Shown piece by piece: positions 34,731 through 43,267 of a stretch of 64,000 nucleotides of DNA. The DNA comes from Niabella agricola (GTDB lineage: Bacteria > Bacteroidota > Bacteroidia > Chitinophagales > Chitinophagaceae), in the NCBI RefSeq assembly GCF_021538615.1, contig NZ_JAJHIZ010000003.1, positions 3,906,001 through 3,970,000 of the forward strand, in the 5' to 3' direction. Positions within the stretch are counted from its first letter, which is position 1. Each line of letters opens with the position of its first letter. Under the pieces are notes generated by a model. That model worked only from the letters and a program-made list of their open reading frames with translations, was not told the origin of the DNA and searched no databases. A program made the position numbers and the translations under genes.

Positions 34731-35975
34731 TTATTTAAATGTGATTTTTGGAGGATGTGCAAAGGCCTGCCAGGCTTCTTCTGCCTGTTCCTTTGGAAGC
34801 CGGTTATTAAATACCAGGAAGCGGTATCGCAGCAGGTATTCTTTGCCGGGCTCCAGCAGCCAGTCTTTATTTTTGGTAGGCGAGAGGTTTAAAAATACAT
34901 CGCCCCGGTTATTCATATTTTCGGGCCATACCCGCAGCGGTTCAGGGTAATTGTAATTGGCCGGGTGGCTCATCATCTCCAATCCGCCATATTGCTGATG
35001 CAGTTGTCCCTGCGCCACACACCAGCGTGCCGTACTGCCGTCGGCTGCTTTACGGTCCTTACCTTCGGAGGTAAAAATAACGCTGTTGTCCTTGTTCCAT
35101 TCAGCCGTGGCACGAATGCCCAATCCGCCGTACCGGTATTCGAGCAGTTTTACCGGGCTGGCGCCGGCACAACTTAACTGTACGGTCACATCCATTATAT
35201 AGTAATTGTTATTTCGGTCATCCGGCCGGTAGATCCTTACCGTTTGTAATTCGTTGAGGGCATTTTTTTCTGTGCCATCCTTTTTAAACACGATGTGCTG
35301 ATGCAGGGCCTCGTACCCGGAATAAACCGGTCCGTTAACGAGGGCACCAAAACCTGCAAACCGAACAGTCCCTTTCCGGTCCCGCAGGTTCCAGAAATCA
35401 ACAGTATCTTTTTCAAACAATACATGCGTCCACGGATTCCACATCCCCCAGTGATGGTAATGATCGGGGGCATTGATCCGTGTCAGTTCCTCCCCGTTGG
35501 GCGTCCATAACGGGTGAATGAAGCCGCTGCGTTTGTAAGCGGTGTCGATGCCCTTAGGCGGATACACGGTTTCTGAATGATACCGCAGGAAGTTTTTATT
35601 TCCGTAACGGATGGTAACGGCACCATTTTCCAGGTCGGTTTGCAGGCTGCCCGCCGCGGATTGGGATTCCGTAGTTTTTACCAATTCAAAGGAACGCAGT
35701 TTTTGCCTGCCGGGTTCCAGCATCCAGTACAGCCGGCGTCCATTGCCGGGTGCTACCTGAAAGGGGACAGCTGTTTTTTTACCACTGGTGGTTTCCAAAA
35801 GCTGCAGGTTGCTGCCGGCTTCGGTTGTAATCGCATCCAGGTCAACACTTACCGGGATGGAAAAGGTTTCATTACCGGATGTTTTTACCTGCCAGCTGCT
35901 GATGCGTTGTGCATGAAGCGGGCTTCCCCCGGCCCATACAGTAAAGGCCAGCAGGTAAAGGATCTTTTTTGTCAT
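34731..35975 (-). CDS. PmoA-like (DUF6807) family secreted protein
   Basis: 414 residues from the ATG at 35975, giving a signal peptide (ILYLLAFTVWAGGSPLHAQ). The body resembles the DUF6807/PmoA family: DHYHHWGMWNPWTHVLF, FRYGGLGIRATAEW and YPEPLRVWPENMN. The name comes from particulate methane monooxygenase annotation, but there is no evidence for methane oxidation; the His-rich stretch could bind metal or sugar. Starts 4 nt after the upstream oxidoreductase gene ends. Confidence 0.82.
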   Translation of the reverse strand: MTKKILYLLAFTVWAGGSPLHAQRISSWQVKTSGNETFSIPVSVDLDAITTEAGSNLQLLETTSGKKTAVPFQVAPGNGRRLYWMLEPGRQKLRSFELVKTTESQSAAGSLQTDLENGAVTIRYGNKNFLRYHSETVYPPKGIDTAYKRSGFIHPLWTPNGEELTRINAPDHYHHWGMWNPWTHVLFEKDTVDFWNLRDRKGTVRFAGFGALVNGPVYSGYEALHQHIVFKKDGTEKNALNELQTVRIYRPDDRNNNYYIMDVTVQLSCAGASPVKLLEYRYGGLGIRATAEWNKDNSVIFTSEGKDRKAADGSTARWCVAQGQLHQQYGGLEMMSHPANYNYPEPLRVWPENMNNRGDVFLNLSPTKNKDWLLEPGKEYLLRYRFLVFNNRLPKEQAEEAWQAFAHPPKITFK

Positions 35976-35979
35976 GATA

Positions 35980-37374
35980 CTATTTTGTTGCTGATTTTTT
36001 GGCCAGTTCCAATGCCGAGGTTGTGGTATAATACTTGGCAATCATATTGGGCACTTCCCAGGCAGGCATCTTTTTTTCTTTCAGGAACTGAAGGTAACGC
36101 TGCATCACCTGACCGAAATGTGCTTCATGCCCGGTATTGTATTTTTCGGGTACCACCACCTGCCATCCCGCTGCTGTTTTTGCAAGCTCCACACCGGGAT
36201 ATTTGGCCTGTATTCCGGCCAATGCCGCAGTAAGATCTTTTTCAAAACCGGCATCGGATTTTTTAACCGGTTCGATGTATAACACCGGCTTGTATTTTTG
36301 TTCCGCACCCTGGCGGATGACCAGGTTGGCGCGGGTGCCGCGCATGATGGAGTAGTGAGTATCACCTGTGCCTTCGGGTGCTTTGTAGCCCCAGGTTACG
36401 GAAACTTTTGCATTTACACCCCGCAGCTTGTAATTGAAGGCTCCGTTGCAATAGATGCTCAGCACGGAATCATTTTTGACATCTTTTTTGAGATAATCCG
36501 GAAAGGATGGTTGCTTGGTAATTTCCGAAAACTGGCTAAGGGTAATGGGTGTGGTCCATCGTTTAGCCGAAACCATTTCAATATCTTTCTGATAATCGAT
36601 CACCTGCTCCGGGAAACATTCCCATTGCACCAAGTCAACCAGATGCGTGGTTACATCCACAATGCCTTCCCCCTGCTGGGTTACATCCAGGAACCAGGAC
36701 GGACGTTGCAGCACGGATCCAGAAACAAATTTATAAAGGTAGTGCACGCTTTCCTTGGTAACAGCCGGGTGCTCCGGCGTACCTTTCTCCAGATCGCCAA
36801 ATACTTCCTTAACCTGCGAAAACTCCCGTTGCAGCAGGGTGTTGATCTCAAAGCGCTCGGTCATGATATCATAAAGGAGCACGTTCTTTTCTGCTGCTTT
36901 TGCAAATGCATTTTTTACCAGCTCAAAGCCGGTCTTGTCAATGGCCATGGGTTTATCTGCCAGCACATTCAGTCCGGCAGTTACTGTATTGAGCACATAC
37001 TCGGCTTTTTTCTGGTTGTTGCCGCTCATCACCACTACATTGCCCTTTTTGTCCGCGATCATTTTCTGGAAGAAATCTGCTCCGGTGTAAATGTTCTCCT
37101 TCCAATGCGTTGGATTTTCTGCACGGGTATTATAGGATTCGATCCTTTTTAAGTGCAGGTCTACATCCTGCCCTTCGGGAGCGTACACGTATACGTTGCT
37201 GTCCACATCGGGATACATTTCTTTTTGCACCAGGGCTGCATGAAAATGCCCCGGATCCAGCGTAATCAGGGTGATGCGGGAGGTGGAGTCGGTTGTTGCA
37301 GCGCTGCCTGATTCATTGTTTTTACAGGATACCATCAATGCGAGCAGTGCCACGGGCAATACAATTTTCTTCAT
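35980..37374 (-). CDS. Gfo/Idh/MocA family oxidoreductase, lipoprotein form
   Basis: 464 residues with a lipoprotein signal (ALLALMVSC, lipobox Cys at 17). The Rossmann part is divergent: the usual GxGxxG near the N-terminus is replaced by ITLITLDPGHFHAAL, while VMSGNNQKKAEYV and NVLADKPMAIDK correspond to the family's nucleotide and substrate loops. The C-terminal half has YKFVSGSVLQRPSWFLDVTQ-GEG and TTHLVDLVQW. NAD(P) binding is therefore uncertain. Its start codon abuts the stop of the preceding gene, so translation is coupled. Confidence 0.85.
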   Translation of the reverse strand: MKKIVLPVALLALMVSCKNNESGSAATTDSTSRITLITLDPGHFHAALVQKEMYPDVDSNVYVYAPEGQDVDLHLKRIESYNTRAENPTHWKENIYTGADFFQKMIADKKGNVVVMSGNNQKKAEYVLNTVTAGLNVLADKPMAIDKTGFELVKNAFAKAAEKNVLLYDIMTERFEINTLLQREFSQVKEVFGDLEKGTPEHPAVTKESVHYLYKFVSGSVLQRPSWFLDVTQQGEGIVDVTTHLVDLVQWECFPEQVIDYQKDIEMVSAKRWTTPITLSQFSEITKQPSFPDYLKKDVKNDSVLSIYCNGAFNYKLRGVNAKVSVTWGYKAPEGTGDTHYSIMRGTRANLVIRQGAEQKYKPVLYIEPVKKSDAGFEKDLTAALAGIQAKYPGVELAKTAAGWQVVVPEKYNTGHEAHFGQVMQRYLQFLKEKKMPAWEVPNMIAKYYTTTSALELAKKSATK

Positions 37375-38799
37375 TTATTTTTTTTGTTTGTTCAATACAT
37401 AATTGGTTCCATAAGGATACCGTTGCGGTCTGGACAATAACTTATTGGCTTCGATATTGTCTTTGAACAGCTCTTTTTTGGGATCCCAGTATAATTTCGT
37501 TCCCAGCTTCATGGCCGCATGTGCTACCAGGCAGGCGCTGCAGGAGCGGTGGGCAACTTCTGCCGGACTGATGGTGGGTTTTTTATTGATGATGCCATCT
37601 ACCCAGTTCAGGTGTTGTTCCCTGCTCTCATACAAGTGCACCTCATTCGGACCAATAACCGAAGTAAGGATCTTTGGATCGCTGGCATTGAAGGCCTTGT
37701 TCTGCCCCCCGGAACCGGCACCCGGGTCGGAGGCGGTTACACCCACATTTCCCCGGGATACAAAGATCCATCCGTTACTGCCTTCAAATTTAACACCATT
37801 TGGGTTCTTGCTGTTAATAAGCATGGTAATTCCGTTGGCATATTTGGCTTTTACCTCATAGTCGCCGTGCACGTTCCACAAGCCGGTTTTCGGAAATTGG
37901 GCACTGCCTTCCACTTCAATGGGTCCGGTTAATTCGGTGTCCATTCCCCAGTGTGCAATGTCGATATGATGCACTCCCCAACCCGTGATCATACCGGCGC
38001 CAAACTGTTCCATCCGCAGCCAGCCGCCCCGTGACTCAATATCTTTTTGATTGTGCACCCGGTCTTGTGTATAATAAATATAGGGCGTGGACCCCAGCCA
38101 CATATCATAATTAAATCCTTCCGGTATGGGCATCTCTGTGGTATTGCCTCCCGGAGGGTCGGCCGGTAAACCTACATGCACCGTATGCAGTTGGCCAATA
38201 CGGCCGTTACGTACCAGCTCGCAGGCTTTTTTAAATTGCGGCCAGGGATGCATCGACCGCTGCTGGCTCCCCAACTGGAAAACCACCCCCGATTTACGTA
38301 CGGTGTCGCTCATGGAGCGCCCTTCTTCAATGGTGAGGGATGTGGGCTTTTGCAGGTAAATATGTTTGCCGGCAAGCGCGGCTTCCATCGCCGGCTGTGC
38401 ATGCCAGTGGTCGGGAGTACTGATGATGACTGCGTCGATGTCTTTATTAACGAGCAACTCGTGGTAGTCGTCGTGCATCTTAATGTCAATATAACTGGCC
38501 TTGCCGGTTTTTTTGGCGTACCATTCTTCCACTCTTTTTTTACCGGCTTCCAGACGGTAACGGTCTACATCGGCCATGGCTACGATCCGTGCAGACTCAT
38601 GTTTAAACGTTTCTACAAGATCATGGGTCATCGCAATACGGCCGCAGCCGATCTGGGCGATCTGGACCTTGTTACTGGGAGCGTCCTTGGTAAAAAAAGA
38701 TGAAGGTACAATCATGGGTACCCGGGGTAACAGGAAGGCTCCCGCTGAAAGGGTAGCGGAGCTCCGGATAAAATTTCTTCTGCTTTTTAAATTCGGCAT
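37375..38799 (-). CDS. Gfo/Idh/MocA family oxidoreductase with Tat signal
   Basis: 474 residues. Tat signal KSRRNFIRSSATLSAGAFLL, then a Rossmann domain (IAQIGCGRIAMTHDL; DAVIISTPDHWHAQPAMEAA; GKHIYLQKPTSLTIEEG, with the usual EKP Lys as QKP) and a Gfo-type C-terminal domain with GWGVHHIDIAHWGMD. Tat export suggests that it is folded with its nicotinamide cofactor before leaving the cytosol, as in glucose-fructose oxidoreductase. First gene of the four-gene operon. Confidence 0.92.
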   Translation of the reverse strand: MPNLKSRRNFIRSSATLSAGAFLLPRVPMIVPSSFFTKDAPSNKVQIAQIGCGRIAMTHDLVETFKHESARIVAMADVDRYRLEAGKKRVEEWYAKKTGKASYIDIKMHDDYHELLVNKDIDAVIISTPDHWHAQPAMEAALAGKHIYLQKPTSLTIEEGRSMSDTVRKSGVVFQLGSQQRSMHPWPQFKKACELVRNGRIGQLHTVHVGLPADPPGGNTTEMPIPEGFNYDMWLGSTPYIYYTQDRVHNQKDIESRGGWLRMEQFGAGMITGWGVHHIDIAHWGMDTELTGPIEVEGSAQFPKTGLWNVHGDYEVKAKYANGITMLINSKNPNGVKFEGSNGWIFVSRGNVGVTASDPGAGSGGQNKAFNASDPKILTSVIGPNEVHLYESREQHLNWVDGIINKKPTISPAEVAHRSCSACLVAHAAMKLGTKLYWDPKKELFKDNIEANKLLSRPQRYPYGTNYVLNKQKK

Positions 38800-39017
38800 G
38801 TTCTTAAAATTAAAACAGGTATTGAAGCGGATGGTAATGCCTGAAGCAACCGTGTTCTGTAAAGCAATCCTGCAGGCACCTATCGTTATTACGGGAAACT
38901 AAAATAGTAACTTTCAGGCACAGGTTGCGGAAATGGAAGCGTCATTTTTTACTACAACGTTTGAAATAAAAAGAACCTGCTATTCTTTTGAACCGGTACG
39001 GCAACGCATAAAAAAAA
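38800..39017. other. intergenic region upstream of the Gfo/ThuA operon
   Basis: No gene seen. CTAAAATA at 38897-38904 is a one-mismatch minus-strand -7 element without a spaced TTG. The right end runs into the sigma-factor terminator. Confidence 0.4.
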
Positions 39018-39042
39018 CCGCCCCGGTTCTTTACCGGAGCGG
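39010..39042 (-). terminator. terminator of the sigma factor gene
   Basis: Stem CCGCCCCGGT (39018-39027) with ACCGGAGCGG (39033-39042), 9 of 10 pairs, 5-nt loop. On the minus strand a run of eight T (39017-39010) follows. It lies 100 nt after the sigma factor stop. Confidence 0.8.
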
Positions 39043-39053
39043 CTCAATTAGTC

Positions 39054-39134
39054 GTCATCTTGTAACAACCGGATGGTATTCGGCAAATAAATTCATTACT
39101 GAATTTCTTTTTCCATCAGGAGTTACAAGATGAC
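39054..39134. repeat. 13-bp perfect inverted repeat, 55-nt spacer, behind the sigma factor gene
   Basis: GTCATCTTGTAAC (39054-39066) and GTTACAAGATGAC (39122-39134) are perfect inverses. The pair starts 7 nt after the sigma factor stop and lies before the terminator, so it would form a large stem in the 3' untranslated RNA. No gene lies in the loop. Confidence 0.7.
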
Positions 39135-39141
39135 ATGCTCT

Positions 39142-39741
39142 TTATTTACCCGTCATCATTTTCCTGAGGTTCAGCAGACCATAGCGCATCCGTCCCAGTG
39201 CCGTGTTGATACTGCATCCGGTCATGTCTGCTATTTCCTTAAAGCTCAGGTTGGCAAAGTGGCGCAGGATGATCACCTCGCGCTGCTCCTCCGGTAATTG
39301 CTCCAGCATATCCTGGGCCTTACCGATATTCTGGACGGTGATGATTTTTTCTTCAACATTTTGCTCCGAGGAATTAATGGTATCCAATACCTCGTGATCT
39401 ACACTGTTTTTAGCAAACGGAATCCGTTTCAGTTTTCTGAAATAATCCACACAAAGATTGTGGGCAATACGCATTGCCCAGGGCAAAAACTTACCTTCTT
39501 CCTTGTACTTGCCGTTTTTTAAAGTTTCGATGATCTTTATAAAAACATCCTGGCAGATGTCTTCCGCATGATATTTATCCTTTACCAGAAACAGTACCGT
39601 ACTGAACAATTTCTCCTGGTACCGATTCAACAGAGAATCCAATGCAGAAGTATGTCCTTTTGAAAATAGATTTATGAGCTCGTTATCAGTCTTCTTTAAG
39701 TAAGTTATCATCCGTTGTTCAATTAACGCGGAAATTTTCAT
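39142..39741 (-). CDS. RNA polymerase sigma factor, ECF (sigma-70) family
   Basis: 199 residues from the ATG at 39741 (ATG 39711 also possible; the frame is open further upstream without similarity). Region 2: YHAEDICQDVFIKIIETL and FLPWAMRIAHNLCVDYFRK. Region 4: LPEEQREVIILRHFANLSFK followed by EIADMTGCSINTALGRMRYG, a complete helix-turn-helix. No anti-sigma factor gene is next to it, so it is not of the FecI-FecR type despite the siderophore receptor nearby. Ends in RKMMTGK. Confidence 0.93.
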   Translation of the reverse strand: MKISALIEQRMITYLKKTDNELINLFSKGHTSALDSLLNRYQEKLFSTVLFLVKDKYHAEDICQDVFIKIIETLKNGKYKEEGKFLPWAMRIAHNLCVDYFRKLKRIPFAKNSVDHEVLDTINSSEQNVEEKIITVQNIGKAQDMLEQLPEEQREVIILRHFANLSFKEIADMTGCSINTALGRMRYGLLNLRKMMTGK

Positions 39742-40049
39742 TTCCACCTTTTTTAGATTAAAACTTAGTTCAATAACCTCCGAATTTACCCCATCTTTCA
39801 CGCATTTTCTCTTTCCCGGGTAAACGAGTGTTGCGAAAATAGGAGTTTCAACGTTTATTGCCGGCGCTTTGTATCCAGATTTTGCCCCCAAAATCTTCAA
39901 AATAATGTTAAAATTTTTTAACATTATTTATAAATATTTGAATATTAATTAATTGAACAGGTTGTTGCGCTGGTCAGACGCCTTTATCCGGTCTGTTAAA
40001 ATAACAGTGCCTGATTTTAATCGGGCAGCTTTTTCAGGTATTTAAAAGC
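39742..40049. other. intergenic region between divergent sigma factor and uvrA
   Basis: About 310 bp, A/T-rich around 39900-39955, no gene seen. The sigma factor promoter was not recognised. The uvrA -7 element begins at 40050. Confidence 0.45.
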
Positions 40050-40057
40050 TAAATTTG
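40050..40057 (+). promoter_or_regulatory. -7 promoter element of uvrA
   Basis: TAAATTTG matches TAnnTTTG exactly; it lies 24 nt before the uvrA ATG at 40082. A TTG at the -33 position is missing. No LexA-type box was recognised by eye. Confidence 0.55.
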
Positions 40058-40081
40058 TGCCCTCTTAAAAATGTAATTGGA

Positions 40082-42943
40082 ATGGCGAAGGCAAAAACCG
40101 TGGAAAAGAAGGATGAAATCTTTGTGAAAGGCGCCCGGGTACATAACCTGAAAAATGTAACGGTTGGTTTTCCCAGGAATAAATTGATTGTGGTAACCGG
40201 CGTGTCGGGATCGGGCAAATCTTCGCTCACCATCGATACCCTTTATGCGGAGGGGCAGCGGCGTTATGCAGAAAGCCTGAGCGCTTATGCCCGCCAGTTC
40301 CTGAACCGGATGAACAAGCCGGACGTGGACTATATCCGAAATCTCTGCCCGGCCATTGCCATTGAGCAGAAAGTGATCACCCGTACACCACGGAGTACCG
40401 TAGGTACCATGACGGAGATCTATGATTATCTCCGGCTGCTTTTTGCAAGGGCCGGTACCACGATTTCGCCCGTTTCTGGCAAGGAGGTAAAAAAAGATGA
40501 CGTAGCCGATGTGATCGCTGCTATTGAAAAGCAGGAAACGGGAACGAAAGTGTTTGTATTGGTGGCGTTTAAATTACACTCGAACCGGAATGTGCGCGAG
40601 GAACTGAATATCCTGCTGCAAAAAGGATTTACCCGGGTTGCGGCAGGTGGAGGCACACGTGGAGCCGAACTGGATGTGCTGGATATTGAAGACCTGCTGG
40701 AGCAGGAGGATGGGGCTATTTCGCAATTGCTGGGAATATCAAAAAACGAAATAAAAACCAAATCCGCTCCACAGGTATTTATACTGATCGACCGGATCAT
40801 TGCAAGAGAACTGGATGAAGACGACCGGCACCGGTTGAGCGATTCCATCGGTACGGCCTTCTACGAAGGGGAAGGTGCTGTTTATGTACAGACCATTGCC
40901 CCTGATGGCAAGACGCAGCTCCATGATTTTAATAACCGCTTTGAGCTGGACGGGATCGTATTTGAAGAGCCCAACCCCAATTTGTTTTCATTTAATAACC
41001 CGCTGGGCGCTTGTCCTACCTGTGAAGGCTTTAGCCTGGTACTGGGCATCGATGCAGACCTGGTGATTCCTGATAAACGGCTAAGTGTGTTTGAAGGTGC
41101 CGTAGCACCCTGGAAAGGTGAAAAACTGGGCAAATGGAAAGACCGGTTTATAAGGGCTTCAGCCAAATATGATTTCCCGATTCACAAGCCGGTGGCCGAT
41201 CTTACCAAAGAACAATACGAACTGTTGTGGAAGGGAAACAGTTCTGTGTATGGCATCAACGACTTTTTTAAAGAAGTAGAGCAAAACCTGTATAAAGTAC
41301 AATACCGGGTATTGCTGAGCCGCTACCGCGGACGTACCACCTGCCCCGATTGTAACGGGTACCGCTTGCGCAAGGAAGCGCTCTATGTAAAAATAAGCGA
41401 CAAGCATATCGGCGAACTGGGGGAAATGCCGGCCAGGGATCTGAAAGCATGGTTCGACAAGCTGAAGCTACCGGCGCATAAAGCCGCCATTGCCAAACGG
41501 ATCCTGCTGGAAATATCCAACCGCCTGGATACACTTTTGAAAGTAGGCCTGGGTTATTTAACCATGAGCCGCGTAGCCAATACACTGAGCGGGGGCGAGA
41601 GCCAGCGGATCCAGCTTACCCGGAGCCTGGGGAGTAATCTTACCAACTCGTTGTATATACTGGATGAGCCGTCAATCGGGCTGCACTCGCGCGACACCGA
41701 TAATCTTATTAAAGTACTGAAAGAGCTGCGTGATCTGAACAATACAGTGGTGGTGGTGGAACATGATGATATGGTAATGCGGCATGCAGATCATATCATC
41801 GATATGGGACCGTTGGCGGCACACCTGGGCGGTGAAGTGGTGGCGGCAGGAACGTATAAAGAATTGCTGAAAGACCCGCACAGCCTTACCGGTAAATACC
41901 TGAGCGGCACTTTTTCTATTGAGCCGCCGGCTACTACCCGTAAATGGACGCGCTTTATAAAAGTAGAAGGGGCCCGGCATCACAACCTGAAAGATATAAC
42001 TGTAACCTTCCCGTTAAATGTACTGGCTGTGGTAAGCGGAGTTAGTGGTAGCGGAAAGACCACATTGGTCAAGCAGATCCTGTATCCGGCATTGCAAAAG
42101 ATGAAAGGAGAACCGGTGGTTTCCGGCGATAAAATTGGATTTCATAAAGCCATTACCGGTGATGTGGAAAGCGTGCAGCAGATCGAAATGGTAGACCAGA
42201 ATCCCATTGGCAAATCATCGCGCAGCAACCCGGTAACCTATATAAAAGCCTATGATGAAATACGCGACCTGTTTGCCAAACAACCGCTCAGTAAAATGCG
42301 GGGATTTCAGCCTAAGCATTTTTCTTTTAACGTAGACGGTGGCCGTTGCGATACCTGCAAGGGTGAGGGCGAACAGGTAGTCGAAATGCAGTTCCTGGCG
42401 GATGTGCACCTGATTTGCGAAAGCTGCGGCGGCAAGCGCTTTAAGGAAGAAGTGCTGGAAGTAACCTACAAGGATAAAAGCATTCATGATATACTGGAGT
42501 TGAGTGTGGATGCATCCCTGGAATTCTTTAAAGATGAGAAAAAAATAAAGGAGGCCATACAGCCGCTGAGTGATGTGGGCCTGGGTTATATAAAATTGGG
42601 GCAATCCTCTGATACTCTTTCCGGCGGGGAAGCGCAGCGGGTAAAGCTAGCCTCCTTCCTGGGAAAAGGAAAAAACAATCACAAGGTCCTTTTCATTTTT
42701 GATGAGCCCACCACCGGCTTGCATTTTCATGATATAAAAAAGCTGCTGGCCTCGTTCAATGCATTGATCGAGCAGGGACATACCGTGTTGGTGATCGAGC
42801 ACAATATTGACGTGATCAAAAGTGCCGACTGGCTGATCGAGCTGGGACCCGAAGCCGGTGATGGCGGCGGGGAACTGGTATATGAAGGTGTACCCTCAGG
42901 GATCAGGAAGGTAAAAAACAGTTATACAGGAATGTATTTGTAA
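40082..42943 (+). CDS. uvrA: excinuclease ABC subunit UvrA
   Basis: 953-residue DNA-damage sensor of nucleotide excision repair, of normal length. Two ABC ATPase halves: Walker A GVSGSGKSS (about 45) and GVSGSGKTT (about 660); signatures LSGGESQRIQLTRSLG and LSGGEAQRVKLASFLG; Walker B LYILDEPSIGL and FIFDEPTTGLH. Zinc-finger Cys pairs in ACPTCEGF, TCPDCNGYR and CDTCKGEG-CESCGGKRF. The TTG at 40055 in frame is rejected because it lies within the promoter element; the ATG at 40082 follows it. Single gene. Confidence 0.98.
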   Translation: MAKAKTVEKKDEIFVKGARVHNLKNVTVGFPRNKLIVVTGVSGSGKSSLTIDTLYAEGQRRYAESLSAYARQFLNRMNKPDVDYIRNLCPAIAIEQKVITRTPRSTVGTMTEIYDYLRLLFARAGTTISPVSGKEVKKDDVADVIAAIEKQETGTKVFVLVAFKLHSNRNVREELNILLQKGFTRVAAGGGTRGAELDVLDIEDLLEQEDGAISQLLGISKNEIKTKSAPQVFILIDRIIARELDEDDRHRLSDSIGTAFYEGEGAVYVQTIAPDGKTQLHDFNNRFELDGIVFEEPNPNLFSFNNPLGACPTCEGFSLVLGIDADLVIPDKRLSVFEGAVAPWKGEKLGKWKDRFIRASAKYDFPIHKPVADLTKEQYELLWKGNSSVYGINDFFKEVEQNLYKVQYRVLLSRYRGRTTCPDCNGYRLRKEALYVKISDKHIGELGEMPARDLKAWFDKLKLPAHKAAIAKRILLEISNRLDTLLKVGLGYLTMSRVANTLSGGESQRIQLTRSLGSNLTNSLYILDEPSIGLHSRDTDNLIKVLKELRDLNNTVVVVEHDDMVMRHADHIIDMGPLAAHLGGEVVAAGTYKELLKDPHSLTGKYLSGTFSIEPPATTRKWTRFIKVEGARHHNLKDITVTFPLNVLAVVSGVSGSGKTTLVKQILYPALQKMKGEPVVSGDKIGFHKAITGDVESVQQIEMVDQNPIGKSSRSNPVTYIKAYDEIRDLFAKQPLSKMRGFQPKHFSFNVDGGRCDTCKGEGEQVVEMQFLADVHLICESCGGKRFKEEVLEVTYKDKSIHDILELSVDASLEFFKDEKKIKEAIQPLSDVGLGYIKLGQSSDTLSGGEAQRVKLASFLGKGKNNHKVLFIFDEPTTGLHFHDIKKLLASFNALIEQGHTVLVIEHNIDVIKSADWLIELGPEAGDGGGELVYEGVPSGIRKVKNSYTGMYL

Positions 42944-43267
42944 ACCGGACCGGCCCAGGCGATGCCGGTGGCGTTGCGGTATCGTTACCAGGCAAACAAT
43001 TACGTTTACCGGCATAATCCGGGTTGCCATGGCTTCCTTTCCTTATTACGCTGGTATGTAAACACAGAAGCAACCATCGGTGGATGAAGTTGCAGCAATT
43101 GGTACCGGTTCAACAAAGCAGAAAACTATTTGATAATACCACCAGCCGGATGATGCCCAATCTTTTCTAGTAAATCTGTTTAAAGTTCGTAATTTTAAAT
43201 AGGCATTCTGTTGAGGCCCTCTACGCCTGTTTGGCAGGTACTTTAAAACAAAACCAATCATTCTTAT
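42944..43267. other. 324-bp intergenic region after uvrA
   Basis: No gene. No clear terminator after uvrA. TAATTTTA (43191-43198) is a one-mismatch -7 element 70 nt before the next ATG and could be the promoter of the crystallin-like gene. Confidence 0.35.

Noticed and set aside
38933..39133. 66-codon plus-strand frame upstream of the sigma factor
   Set aside because: It covers the sigma factor terminator and the inverted repeat; no protein-like composition or similarity.
39142..39741. FecI-type sigma factor controlling the siderophore receptor
   Set aside because: There is no FecR-like anti-sigma gene next to it, the receptor is 6 kb away with another operon between, and it lacks a clear signalling domain before the plug.
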